Translations under genes and position numbers: made by a program
Notes under the pieces: generated by a model
What the model was told of the DNA's origin: nothing
What the model saw: the letters and a program-made list of their open reading frames with translations, nothing else
Databases searched by the model: none
From: Variovorax sp. V93
GTDB taxonomy: Bacteria; Pseudomonadota; Gammaproteobacteria; Burkholderiales; Burkholderiaceae_C
DNA length: 64,000 bases
NCBI RefSeq assembly: GCF_041154485.1
Contig: NZ_AP028669.1
Coordinates: 4,216,001-4,280,000 of the forward strand
Direction of reading: 5' to 3'
Shown: one piece after another, positions 23,561 through 32,498 of the stretch
How the letters are laid out: every line of letters begins with the position of its first letter
How positions within the stretch are numbered: the stretch's first letter is position 1

Positions 23561-26434
23561 TCAGTCCACCGCCGCGAGCACGCCGGAGCCGGTGCCGTAG
23601 CCGGCCGCCGCCATCGGCTGGCCGCCGCGCGCAATGCGCACCGCGCAGTACTTGAACTCCGGGATCTTGCCCATGGGATCGAGCGCGGCATTGGTCATCA
23701 GGTTGGCCGCCGCCTCGTAGTAGGCGAAGGGAACGAACACCGCGCCGCTGGGCGTGCCGTCGTCGCGCCGCACGTGGATGGCAACCTCGCCGCGGCGCGA
23801 CTGCACGGTGATCACGTCGCCGGCCTCGAGCCCGAGCTTCAGCAGGTCGGCCTGGTTCATCGAGGCGGTGGCCATGGGCTCCAGCGCATCGAGCACGGAG
23901 GCGCGCCGCGTCATGCTGCCGGTGTGCCAATGCTCGAGCTGGCGGCCGGTGATGAGCACGAAGGGGTACTCGGCATCGGGCCGCTCGTCGGCCGGAATGA
24001 TGTCGGCGGGCACCAGCTTCACGCGGCCGTCGGCCGTGGGGAAGTCGTCGATGAACACCGTGGGCTGGCCCGGGTCGTCCTCGCTCAGGCAGGGGTAGGT
24101 CACGCTCGAATCGCGCTGCAGCCGCTCCCAGCTGATGCCGCTGATGACCGCATGCATGGCCTGGCGCATTTCCTCGTAGACCGCGGCCACGCCCGACTCC
24201 TCGCCCTCGTAGTTCCACGCGAGGCCCATGCCCCTGGCGATCTGCTGGATGATCCAGAGATCGGGCCGCGCGTCTCCCGGCGGGTTGAGCGCGCGCTTGC
24301 CCAGCTGCACCATGCGGTCGGTGTTGCTGACCGTGCCGGTCTTCTCGGGCCAGGCGCTCGCGGGCAGCACCACGTCGGCGAGCCAGGCGGTCTCGGTCAT
24401 GAAGATGTCCTGCACCACCAGGTGCTCCAGGCTCGCGAGCGCATGGCGCGCATGGTTCAGGTCGGGGTCGCTCATGGCCGGGTTCTCGCCCATGATGTAC
24501 ATGCCGCGCACCTTGTGCGGATCGCTGTCGGGCGCGAGCGCCTTGTGCATGATCTCGACCACGGTGTAGCCCGGCGTCGCGTCGAGCGGCGTGCCCCAGA
24601 AGTCCTCGAACCATGCATGCACCGCCGGGTTGTCGACGCGCTGGTAGTTGGGGAACATCATCGGGATCAGGCCCGCGTCGCTCGCGCCCTGCACGTTGTT
24701 CTGGCCGCGCAGCGGATGCAGGCCCGAGCCTGGCTTGCCGATCTGGCCGGTGACGGTGGCCAGCGCGATGAGGCAGCGCGCGTTGTCGGTGCCGTGCACG
24801 TGCTGGCTCACGCCCATGCCCCAGAGGATCATCGAGCCCTTGGCAGTGGCAAAAGCCCGCGCCACCTCGCGCAGTGTTTCGGCCGGCACGCCGCAGATGG
24901 GTGCCATCGCCTCGGGGCTGTAGCCCTTCACGTTCTCGCGCAGCGCCTCGTAGTTGCTGGCGCGCGTGCGCACGAACTCCTGGTCGACCAGGCCCTCGTC
25001 GATCACGGCATGGATCAGCGCATTGAGCATGGCCACGTCGGTGTCGGCCTTGAACTGCAGCGTGCGCCAGGCATGGCGGCTGATGTCGGTGCGGCGCGGG
25101 TCGGCCAGCACGATCTTCGCGCCGCGCTGGGCGGCGTTCTTCATCCAGGTGGCGGCCACCGGGTGGTTGGCCGTGGGGTTGGAGCCGATGACGAAGATCA
25201 GCCCCGCATGCTCCACGTCGTTGACCTGGTTGCTCACCGCGCCCGAGCCCACGCCCTCGAGCAGCGCGGCCACGCTGGAGGCGTGGCACAGCCGTGTGCA
25301 GTGGTCGATGTTGTTGCTGCCGAAGCCCGTGCGCACGAGCTTCTGGAACAGGTAGGCCTCTTCGTTGCTGCCCTTGGCCGAGCCGAAGCCCGCGAGCGAC
25401 TTGGGCCCGTAGCTGTCGCGCAGGCCCGAGAGCTTGCCGGTGGTGAGCGCGAGCGCCTCTTCCCAGCTGGCTTCGCGGAAATATTCGCTCCAGTCGCCTG
25501 GCCGCGGCGCGTCGCCGAAATCCTTGGGCATGCCGGCCTTGCGGATCAACGGCTTGGTCAGGCGCTGCGGATGGTGCGCGTAGTCGAAGCCGAAGCGGCC
25601 CTTCACGCACAGGCGGTTGTGGTTGGCCGGGCCGTCGCGGCCGTCGACGCTGACGATCTTCTCGTCCTTCACGTTGTAGGTCACGAGGCAGCCCACGCCG
25701 CAGAACGGGCACACCGAATCGACCTTGCGGTCGACCTCTTGCGGGCCGATGTGGCTCTTGGGCATCAGCGCGCCGGTCGGGCAGGCCTGCACGCATTCGC
25801 CGCAGGCGACGCAGGTGCTGTCGCCCATCGGGTCGTCCAGGTCGAACACGATCTTGCTGTCGCCGCCGCGCAGCGCATAGCCGATGACGTCGTTGACCTG
25901 CTCCTCGCGGCAGGCGCGCACGCAGCGGTTGCACTGGATGCAGGCGTCGAGGTTGACGGCCATCGCGGGATGCGAGATGTCGGCCTTGGGCTGCTCGCGG
26001 CGCAGCGCCTTGAGTTCGGGCCGCACCGCGATGTCGAGCTTCTTGGCCCAGGCGCTGAGCTCTCCGTGCTGCTGGGTGGCGTCGTCGCCGATCCACTTGT
26101 AGCCCTGGTCGGGCATGTCGGACAGCAGCATCTCGACCACCATCTTCTGGCTCTTGAGCGCGCGTTCGCTGGTGGCCTTCACTTCCATGCCGGCCGTCAC
26201 GTTGCGACAGCAGCTCGGTGCGAGCGTGCGCTCGCCCTTCACCTCGACCACGCAGGCGCGGCAGTTGCCGTCGGCGCGGTAGCCGTCCTTGAAGCACAGG
26301 TGGGGAATCTCGACGCCATGGCGCTCGGCCGCCTTGTAGATGGTTTCGCCGTCGAAGGCCTGGATGGCTTGGCCGTCGAGGGTGAATTCGATGGTTTGCG
26401 GCATCAGCTCCGCGAGCTTGGACGGGGCGTTCAT
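23561..26434 (-). CDS. fdsA: NAD-dependent formate dehydrogenase alpha subunit
   Basis: A 957-residue catalytic subunit of the soluble, NAD+-reducing enzyme. An N-terminal [2Fe-2S] domain (Cys47, 58, 61 and 75 or 76) precedes two ferredoxin clusters (Cys165-175 and Cys208-218). The bis-MGD domain begins with [4Fe-4S] ligands Cys242, 245, 249 and 276. The active-site Cys383 (RLCHASS) compares with Cys386 in Rhodobacter FdsA. The ATG overlaps the fdsGB stop by 4 bp. The enzyme converts formate to CO2 and NADH. No fdsD-like small gene follows; the next gene is modE-like. Confidence 0.93.
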   Translation of the reverse strand: MNAPSKLAELMPQTIEFTLDGQAIQAFDGETIYKAAERHGVEIPHLCFKDGYRADGNCRACVVEVKGERTLAPSCCRNVTAGMEVKATSERALKSQKMVVEMLLSDMPDQGYKWIGDDATQQHGELSAWAKKLDIAVRPELKALRREQPKADISHPAMAVNLDACIQCNRCVRACREEQVNDVIGYALRGGDSKIVFDLDDPMGDSTCVACGECVQACPTGALMPKSHIGPQEVDRKVDSVCPFCGVGCLVTYNVKDEKIVSVDGRDGPANHNRLCVKGRFGFDYAHHPQRLTKPLIRKAGMPKDFGDAPRPGDWSEYFREASWEEALALTTGKLSGLRDSYGPKSLAGFGSAKGSNEEAYLFQKLVRTGFGSNNIDHCTRLCHASSVAALLEGVGSGAVSNQVNDVEHAGLIFVIGSNPTANHPVAATWMKNAAQRGAKIVLADPRRTDISRHAWRTLQFKADTDVAMLNALIHAVIDEGLVDQEFVRTRASNYEALRENVKGYSPEAMAPICGVPAETLREVARAFATAKGSMILWGMGVSQHVHGTDNARCLIALATVTGQIGKPGSGLHPLRGQNNVQGASDAGLIPMMFPNYQRVDNPAVHAWFEDFWGTPLDATPGYTVVEIMHKALAPDSDPHKVRGMYIMGENPAMSDPDLNHARHALASLEHLVVQDIFMTETAWLADVVLPASAWPEKTGTVSNTDRMVQLGKRALNPPGDARPDLWIIQQIARGMGLAWNYEGEESGVAAVYEEMRQAMHAVISGISWERLQRDSSVTYPCLSEDDPGQPTVFIDDFPTADGRVKLVPADIIPADERPDAEYPFVLITGRQLEHWHTGSMTRRASVLDALEPMATASMNQADLLKLGLEAGDVITVQSRRGEVAIHVRRDDGTPSGAVFVPFAYYEAAANLMTNAALDPMGKIPEFKYCAVRIARGGQPMAAAGYGTGSGVLAAVD

Positions 26435-28266
26435 GCCACCTCCTCCGGAAAATATTGCTGGATGCAGCGGATCGGATTGGGCGCCGCCTGGCCGAGCCCG
26501 CAGATGGAGGCGTCGCCCATGACCTGCGCCAGGTCTTCGAGCGTGGCGTTGTCCCATACGGGCGCATGCATCAGCGCCGCGGCCTTGGCGGTGCCGACGC
26601 GGCAGGGCGTGCACTGGCCGCAGCTCTCGTGCTCGAAGAAGCGCATCACGTTGAGCGCGGCGTCGCGGGCGCGGTCGTGCTGGCTCAGCACCATCACGGC
26701 CGCCGAGCCGATGAAGCAGCCGTAGGGCTGCAGCGTGTCGAAGTCGAGCGGAATGTCGTTCATGCGCGCCGGCAGGATGCCTCCCGATGCACCGCCCGGC
26801 AGGTAGGCGTACAGCGCGTGGCCGTCGAGCATGCCGCCGCAGTATTCGTCGATGAGCTCCTGCACCGTGATACCCGCGGGTGCGAGCTTGACGCCCGGGT
26901 GCTTGACGCGGCCGCTCACGCTGAAGCTGCGCAGGCCCTTGCGGCCGTGGCGGCCGAAGCCGCTGAACCAGGCCGCTCCTTTCTCGACGATGTCGCGCAC
27001 CCAGTAGAGGGTTTCGAAGTTGTGCTCCAGCGTCGGGCGGCCGAACAGGCCCACCTGCGCGATGTAGGGCGGGCGCATGCGCGGTTCGCCGCGCTTGCCC
27101 TCGATGCTTTCGATCATGGCCGACTCTTCGCCGCAGATGTAGGCGCCCGCGCCGCGCCGCAGCTCGATGCGCGGCAGCGCACAGGGCGGATCGGCCTGCA
27201 GCCGCGCCAGCTCGGTTTCGAGCAGCGCGCGGCAGTCGTGGTATTCGTCGCGCAGGTAGATGTAGCACTGCTCGATGCCGACGATCTGCGCCGCCACCAG
27301 CAGGCCTTCGAGGAAGCGGTGCGGATCGCGTTCGAGATACGTGCGGTCCTTGAAGGTGCCGGGCTCGCCTTCGTCGATGTTCACCGCCATGAGCCGGGGC
27401 GCCGGCTGGTCGCGCACGATGCGCCACTTGCGCCCGGCCGGAAAGCCCGCGCCGCCCAGGCCGCGCAGGCCCGAGTCTTCCATGGTCTTGATGATGGCTT
27501 CGGCGTCTTCCTCGCCGTTGACGAGCGCGGATGCGAGCGCGTAGCCGCCGTGCGCGCGGTAGGTGGCGTAGTCGGTGAAGGCCGGCATGCGTTCGATGGC
27601 GCCGGGCAGCGGCGAGATGCTTTTTTCGGCGAACGCGGCCGCGTCGAAATACGCGACCGTGGCTTCGTCGGGGTCGGACTTCAGCGCCTGCAGCACCTTG
27701 GCCGTGGTCGCAAGCGGCACGGCCTGCCGGTCGACGGCCACTGCGGGCGCCTGCTCGCAGCGGCCGATGCAGGGCGCCGCAATCACGCGCACGTCGCCGC
27801 CCTCGACGCCGAGCAGTTCGGGCAGCCGCGCCAGCAGGTCCTTCGCACCGGCCAGCTCGCAGGCCAGGCCGTCGCACACGCGGACCGTGAGGCCCGGTGC
27901 CGCCTCGTCGCCGCGCACCACTTCGAAGTGGTGGTAGAAGGTCGCGACCTCGTAGACTTCGGCCATGGGAATGTTCATTTCCCGCGCCAGCGCCACCAGG
28001 TGGCGGTCGTGCAGGCAGCGGAAGGCGTCGTTGAGCTTGTGCAGGTGCTCGATGAGCAGGTCGCGCCGGTGGCCCTCGGCCGGAGGCGCGCCGATCAGCG
28101 TGCGCACTTCGAGCAGTGCCGCTTCCTCGGGCTGGCGGCCCTTGAGCTTGCTCTTGCGGCGGATGCGCTCGCGCATCTCGTCGGCGGTGGCGAGCGGCAC
28201 GATGGTGTGCGTGCTGGCCGCTGCCTTTGTTGTTGTCTCGCGGGTCGTGGCTGGGTGGTTGTTCAC
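26431..28266 (-). CDS. fdsGB: NAD-dependent formate dehydrogenase, fused gamma-beta (NuoE-NuoF) subunit
   Basis: A 611-residue protein. Residues 1-200 are a NuoE/FdsG-like thioredoxin-fold domain with [2Fe-2S] ligands Cys131, 136, 166 and 170. The rest is a NuoF/FdsB-like diaphorase with the glycine-rich LGGAGFPAG FMN/NAD loop near 270, NIDEGEPGTFKDR near 296, GAYICGEESA near 374, and a C-terminal [4Fe-4S] set ESCGQCTPC plus a later Cys. In Cupriavidus fdsG and fdsB are separate genes; here they are one frame with no stop between. The start is GTG at 28266, where the frame loses upstream similarity. It passes electrons from FdsA to NAD+. Confidence 0.88.
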   Translation of the reverse strand: MNNHPATTRETTTKAAASTHTIVPLATADEMRERIRRKSKLKGRQPEEAALLEVRTLIGAPPAEGHRRDLLIEHLHKLNDAFRCLHDRHLVALAREMNIPMAEVYEVATFYHHFEVVRGDEAAPGLTVRVCDGLACELAGAKDLLARLPELLGVEGGDVRVIAAPCIGRCEQAPAVAVDRQAVPLATTAKVLQALKSDPDEATVAYFDAAAFAEKSISPLPGAIERMPAFTDYATYRAHGGYALASALVNGEEDAEAIIKTMEDSGLRGLGGAGFPAGRKWRIVRDQPAPRLMAVNIDEGEPGTFKDRTYLERDPHRFLEGLLVAAQIVGIEQCYIYLRDEYHDCRALLETELARLQADPPCALPRIELRRGAGAYICGEESAMIESIEGKRGEPRMRPPYIAQVGLFGRPTLEHNFETLYWVRDIVEKGAAWFSGFGRHGRKGLRSFSVSGRVKHPGVKLAPAGITVQELIDEYCGGMLDGHALYAYLPGGASGGILPARMNDIPLDFDTLQPYGCFIGSAAVMVLSQHDRARDAALNVMRFFEHESCGQCTPCRVGTAKAAALMHAPVWDNATLEDLAQVMGDASICGLGQAAPNPIRCIQQYFPEEVA

Positions 28267-28351
28267 TGCCTGGGCCTTTTTTCGATGTCTCGGAAATGCC
28301 CCAACAATGCTTGAGGCTGACCGAGTGTGTGGGGCGGCCCTGGGCGCGTCA

Positions 28352-28377
28352 AATTCGATCGGCACATCGATCGATTC
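28352..28377. promoter_or_regulatory. Inverted repeat in the fdsR-fdsGB control region
   Basis: AATTCGATCG and CGATCGATTC flank a six-base spacer; eight of ten arm positions pair. It lies 86 bp before the GTG of fdsGB in the 151-bp gap after the LysR gene. LysR proteins usually bind dyad sites 50-80 bp before their target promoters, so this is a fitting operator for the adjacent FdsR-like regulator. An A/T-rich stretch (ATTCAATAACTAAAT) adjoins it. Confidence 0.45.
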
Positions 28378-28417
28378 AATAACTAAATGGCCGTCCGGGG
28401 CGGCCGCCGCACCGAGG

Positions 28418-29362
28418 CTATTCGCCGAGGGCGCCGCTGTGCAGCCGCACCTGCTCGCGCCATGCCGGCGTCTGCAGGAACACCAGGGCGGCATCGAGCG
28501 CGCGCGAGGGGCGCACGCCGGTCTGGGTCATGAAGCCCAGCGGGGTCTTGACCTCGGGGGCGACCAGCGGCAAGGCCTCCAGCTCGCGGTAGCTGCGCAC
28601 GGCCGCCACCATCGACCCCGGCAGCACGCTGCTCACGGTGCCCGCGAGCACGGCCAATGCAAGGGTAAGTACCGAGTTGGTCTCGATGGCCGGCTCCAGC
28701 GCAATGCCGGCGTCGCGCAGCGCCTGGTCGATGATGGAACGGTTGTGCATGTCAGGCGTGAGCAGGCACAGCGGCCGCTGGCCGGCCTCGGCCCATGACA
28801 TCGGCTGGCCGATGCGCAGCCGGTCGGCCGAGGGCCTGGCCGCGCGCCGCAGCAGGAAGTAGTGCTCCACGCTCTGCGGCCAGGCCGTGAGCTTGATGCC
28901 CGGCAAATGCATGCGCTCGGTATAGCCCAGCGCGAGGTCGACCGAGAGGCTTTCGAGCCCCGTTTCCAGGTCTTGCGAGCTCATCGACAGCACCGCCGGC
29001 ACGATGCCCGGGTGCAGCTCGTGCAACATCGCGGCAAAGCGCGACAGCATCGGAATGGCGGTGGGCACCGCCGCCATGCGCAGCCGCCCGCGCGGATGGC
29101 CCTCTTCGCTGCGCAGCTCCTGCTGCAGCACCTCGTTGTCGCGCAGCATGCGCTGGGCCGTGGCCAGCACCCGCTCGCCTTCGTGCGTGAGCCCCACGTA
29201 GACGCGCGCACGCTTGACGATGACCACGCCGAACTCGCTTTCGAGCGAGCGCAGCGCGTTCGACAGCGCCGGCTGCGTGATGTGGCAGGCCTGCGCCGCG
29301 CGTCCGAAATGCTTGTGCTCGCTGAGCGCAACCAGATAGCGCATCGACGCGAGAAGATTCAC
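28418..29362 (-). CDS. fdsR: LysR family regulator next to the fds genes (FdsR-like)
   Basis: A 314-residue regulator with an N-terminal helix-turn-helix (HFGRAAQACHITQPALSNAL at 18-37) and a type-2 periplasmic-binding-like effector domain. In Cupriavidus a LysR gene, fdsR, adjoins the fds operon and controls it; the synteny is the basis for the name here. It reads in the same direction as fdsGB, 151 bp upstream, and begins only 14 bp after apbC. It could therefore be made from the apbC transcript and then act on fdsGB. Confidence 0.75.
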   Translation of the reverse strand: MNLLASMRYLVALSEHKHFGRAAQACHITQPALSNALRSLESEFGVVIVKRARVYVGLTHEGERVLATAQRMLRDNEVLQQELRSEEGHPRGRLRMAAVPTAIPMLSRFAAMLHELHPGIVPAVLSMSSQDLETGLESLSVDLALGYTERMHLPGIKLTAWPQSVEHYFLLRRAARPSADRLRIGQPMSWAEAGQRPLCLLTPDMHNRSIIDQALRDAGIALEPAIETNSVLTLALAVLAGTVSSVLPGSMVAAVRSYRELEALPLVAPEVKTPLGFMTQTGVRPSRALDAALVFLQTPAWREQVRLHSGALGE

Positions 29363-29376
29363 GGGCGCGCTGCCGA

Positions 29377-30468
29377 TCAGGTGTTCTTGCTGATGGAGAT
29401 GGTCGGGAACTTCGCCGAGAAGTCCTTGGCCTTCTCGGCAATACCCACCGCCACCTGCCGTGCGACGGCCTTGTAGATGCCGGCCACTTCGCCGTCGGGG
29501 TCGGCCACCACGGTCGGCTTGCCGCTGTCGGCCTGCAGGCGGATGTTGATGTCCAGCGGCAACGCACCCAGGTATTCCATCTGGTACTGCTCGGCCATCT
29601 TCTTGCCACCCTCGGAGCCGAAGATGTGCTCGACGTGGCCGCAGTTGGAGCAGATGTGCACCGCCATGTTTTCCACGATGCCCAGGATCGGCACGCCGAC
29701 CTTCTCGAACATCTTGATGCCCTTCTTGGCATCGAGCAGTGCGATGTCCTGCGGCGTGGTGACGATCACGGCGCCGGTCATCGGCACGCGCTGCGAAAGG
29801 GTCAGCTGGATGTCGCCGGTGCCGGGCGGCATGTCGACGATCAGGTAGTCGAGGTCTTTCCAGTTGGTCTGGCGCAGCAGCTGCTCCAGCGCCTGGGTGG
29901 CCATGGGGCCGCGCCAGATCATGGCCTCGTCCTGGTCGACCAGGAAGCCGATCGACATGACCTGCACGCCGTGGTTCTCGAGCGGCTCCATGGTCTTGCC
30001 GTCCTCGCTCTCGGGCCGGCCCTCGATGCCCAGCATCATCGGCTGGCTCGGGCCGTAGATGTCGGCGTCCAGCAGCCCGACGGCCGCGCCTTCGGCGGCC
30101 AGCGCCAGCGCCAGGTTGGCCGCCGTGGTGCTCTTGCCCACGCCGCCCTTGCCGGACGCCACCGCGATGATGTTCTTCACGTTGGGCATCAGCTGCACGC
30201 CGCGCTGCACCGCATGGCTGATGACCTTGGTCGTGATGTTGACCGAGACGTTGCTCACGCCCGGCACCGCCTTTGCGGCCGCCACCAGTGCCTTGCGCAT
30301 GGCCGCGTGCTGGCTCTTGGCCGGGTAGCCGAGCTCGAGGTCGAACGACACGTCGCCCTCCGATATCTGCAGGTTCTTGAGCGACCGGGTCGCCACGAAA
30401 TTCTTGCCGGTGTTGGGGTCTGCGACGGCCTTGAGCGCGTCCATGAGCCCCTCTGGGGTGAGTGCCAT
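29377..30468 (-). CDS. apbC: Iron-sulfur cluster carrier, Mrp/NBP35 family
   Basis: A 363-residue P-loop ATPase. Residues 1-80 form a MIP18/DUF59 domain. The deviant Walker A GKGGVGKST is at 106-114, the MinD-like YGPSQP loop follows, and a CSNC motif near residue 270 binds a bridging [4Fe-4S] cluster in the dimer. It hands preformed clusters to apo-proteins. It sits at the head of the minus-strand run that encodes two Fe-S-rich formate dehydrogenases and a polyferredoxin, so a supply role is plausible, but ApbC is also a general housekeeping factor. Confidence 0.92.
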   Translation of the reverse strand: MALTPEGLMDALKAVADPNTGKNFVATRSLKNLQISEGDVSFDLELGYPAKSQHAAMRKALVAAAKAVPGVSNVSVNITTKVISHAVQRGVQLMPNVKNIIAVASGKGGVGKSTTAANLALALAAEGAAVGLLDADIYGPSQPMMLGIEGRPESEDGKTMEPLENHGVQVMSIGFLVDQDEAMIWRGPMATQALEQLLRQTNWKDLDYLIVDMPPGTGDIQLTLSQRVPMTGAVIVTTPQDIALLDAKKGIKMFEKVGVPILGIVENMAVHICSNCGHVEHIFGSEGGKKMAEQYQMEYLGALPLDINIRLQADSGKPTVVADPDGEVAGIYKAVARQVAVGIAEKAKDFSAKFPTISISKNT

Positions 30469-30570
30469 TGATCTAACTCCTGAATGGCGGGTAGTCTAGT
30501 GGGTCTCATGGCTCGCCCCCGGGTGCGCATGCATCGCCTTTCCCCCACCGGGGACAACAACACCAATCCA

Positions 30571-31764
30571 ATGCCAGAGACACCCCCCGCCACCGGTCTC
30601 CTGCTCACCGGCGGCGGCGCCCGGGCCGCCTACCAGGTCGGCGTGCTCGAGGCCATTGCCGGGATCCGGCGCGCGGCGGGCCTGGCCGGCCGGCGCAATC
30701 CCTTCGACGTGATCACGGGCACCTCGGCCGGCGCGATCAATGCGGCCGCGCTGGCCTGCGGCGCCGACGACTTCGAAGGGGCCGTCGAGCGCATCGCGCA
30801 GGTCTGGCGCGACTTCCACGCCGGGCAGGTCTACCGCGCCGACTCGCTCTCGGTGCTCGGCAGCGGCACGCGCTGGCGCATGCTGCTCGGGTTCGGGCGC
30901 TTTGCCGCCAACTGGATGCGCATCAAGCCGCGCTCGCTGCTGGACAACGCGCCGCTGGCCGAGCTGCTGGCCCGCATGGTGCCGCTCGAGCGCCTGCCGC
31001 AGCTCATGCGGCAGGGCCACCTGCAGGCGCTGGCCGTGACCGCATCGAGCTACAGCTCGGGCGAGCATGTCACCTTCTTCGAAGCCGCGGTGCCGATGGA
31101 GCCCTGGGTGCGCTCGCAGCGGCTGTCGGTGCGCGACCGCATCAGCCACGCGCACCTGCTGGCCTCGTCGGCCATTCCCTTCGTGTTTCCAGCCACCGCG
31201 CTGCCGATGCAGGGGCATACCGAATATTTCGGCGACGGCTCGATGCGCCAGTCGGCCCCCATCGCGGCGGCCATCCACCTCGGCGCCAAGCGCATCCTGG
31301 TGATCGGTGCGGGCCGCATGCACGAGCCGCGCGACGCCGACGCGCCCAACACCTACAGCGGCTATCCCACCATGGCGCAGATCGCGGGCCACGCGCTGTC
31401 GAGCATCTTTCTCGACGCGCTGGCGGTGGACATCGAGCGGCTGCGGCGCATCAACCACACGCTCGGCCTGATTCCCGAGGAAGCGCGCGCATCGAGCACG
31501 CTGCGCCCGCTCGACCTGCTGGTGATCGCGCCATCGGAACGCCTGGACGTGATCGCGGCGCGCCATGTCGATGCGCTGCCCGGCGCGGTGCGCCATCTGC
31601 TGGGCGGCTCCAGGGTTGCGGCCGATGTGAAGGGCGGCGCGCTCGCGAGCTACCTGCTGTTCGAGGCGGGCTACACGCGCGAACTGATGGCGCTCGGGCG
31701 GGCCGACGCGATGCGCCAGCAGGGCGAGGTGCTGCGCTTCTTCGGGTGGGATGCGGCGGCCTGA
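30571..31764 (+). CDS. Patatin-like phospholipase
   Basis: A 397-residue lipid hydrolase. The oxyanion-hole motif GGGARAAYQ is at 14-22, the nucleophile Ser52 is in GTSAG, and the catalytic Asp is in GDGSMRQ near residue 222. A Ser-Asp dyad of this type cleaves phospholipid or other acyl esters. The start at 30571 is preferred over 30484 because the patatin fold begins within ten residues. It diverges from apbC. There is no signal peptide, so it probably acts in the cytoplasm or at the inner membrane. The substrate is unknown. Confidence 0.88.
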   Translation: MPETPPATGLLLTGGGARAAYQVGVLEAIAGIRRAAGLAGRRNPFDVITGTSAGAINAAALACGADDFEGAVERIAQVWRDFHAGQVYRADSLSVLGSGTRWRMLLGFGRFAANWMRIKPRSLLDNAPLAELLARMVPLERLPQLMRQGHLQALAVTASSYSSGEHVTFFEAAVPMEPWVRSQRLSVRDRISHAHLLASSAIPFVFPATALPMQGHTEYFGDGSMRQSAPIAAAIHLGAKRILVIGAGRMHEPRDADAPNTYSGYPTMAQIAGHALSSIFLDALAVDIERLRRINHTLGLIPEEARASSTLRPLDLLVIAPSERLDVIAARHVDALPGAVRHLLGGSRVAADVKGGALASYLLFEAGYTRELMALGRADAMRQQGEVLRFFGWDAAA

Positions 31765-31770
31765 AGCCGA

Positions 31771-32421
31771 TCAGCGATCGCCGCCGCGGTCTGCGGACAG
31801 CCCCGCGAGCAGCAGATCCAGGCTCGCCTGGAACTCGCCGTCCGCCGTGCTGCCTGCGGCCGCATTGGCAATGTCGATCAGGTGCGCAAAGCGATCGGGC
31901 GGCAAGGCCCGGAACCGCGCGATGGTGAGTTCCGCCGACTCCGTGGCCTGCTGCGCCAGCAGACCGGCGAGCTCCGATTGAGCAAGCCCCGTGATCAGCC
32001 CGGACACGGCGCGGAAGGCCACGAGCAGGGCCTGTCCCGAGCGCCCGCTGCGGGCCAGCGCGCGCAGCAGGGCTTCGGTTACCTCGAACACGGCCGGCGA
32101 GCGGCTGCGGCGCGTGAGGATCAACGGGATGGCATGCGGATGCGCCCGTACCGCCTGCCACAACCCCGTGGCAATGGCCCGGACTTCGTCCTGCCATTGC
32201 GCATGGCCGGCAAGCGGCCAGCGCGCTTCGCCGATCACCGCCTCCACCACCAGCAGATCGATGTCCTCGCGCTGCGAGACATAGTTGTAGAGCGTCATGG
32301 CACCGGTGCCGAGCTCGCCGGCCAGTGCGCGCATGGAAAGGCCCGCCAGCCCTTCCCTGTCGACCAGCTCCAACGCCGCGGCCTGGAGTTGCGAATGCGT
32401 GAATTTGGCGGGTCGTCCCAT
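31771..32421 (-). CDS. TetR family repressor
   Basis: A 216-residue regulator with an N-terminal TetR helix-turn-helix (LSMRALAGELGTGAMTLYNYV at about 28-48) and a helical ligand domain. An in-frame ATG at 32475 would add 18 residues that overlap the operator, so 32421 is preferred. It diverges from a peroxiredoxin-like gene, with a palindrome between them at 32466-32484. By family habit it represses both genes until a small ligand binds. Confidence 0.85.
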   Translation of the reverse strand: MGRPAKFTHSQLQAAALELVDREGLAGLSMRALAGELGTGAMTLYNYVSQREDIDLLVVEAVIGEARWPLAGHAQWQDEVRAIATGLWQAVRAHPHAIPLILTRRSRSPAVFEVTEALLRALARSGRSGQALLVAFRAVSGLITGLAQSELAGLLAQQATESAELTIARFRALPPDRFAHLIDIANAAAGSTADGEFQASLDLLLAGLSADRGGDR

Positions 32422-32465
32422 GGAAGCGGATGTTGACGCAGTTTCGAAGGTGCGAGTATAGTTAA

Positions 32466-32484
32466 TTACGTACATCGTACGTTA
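32466..32484. promoter_or_regulatory. TetR operator candidate between divergent genes
   Basis: TTACGTAC and GTACGTTA flank a three-base centre (ATC); seven of eight arm positions pair. The site sits 15 bp from the peroxiredoxin-like start and 45 bp from the TetR start. Length and spacing suit a TetR dimer. It is the only strong dyad in this gap and lies in an A/T-richer patch that probably also holds the promoters. Confidence 0.65.
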
Positions 32485-32498
32485 AAGGAATGGATTGC

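Noticed and set aside
21875..26725. A 1616-residue open frame on the plus strand antisense to modA, modB, modE and fdsA
   Set aside because: It is His/Arg/Val-rich, has no domain, and mirrors real genes on the other strand; long antisense frames arise from strong GC3 bias.
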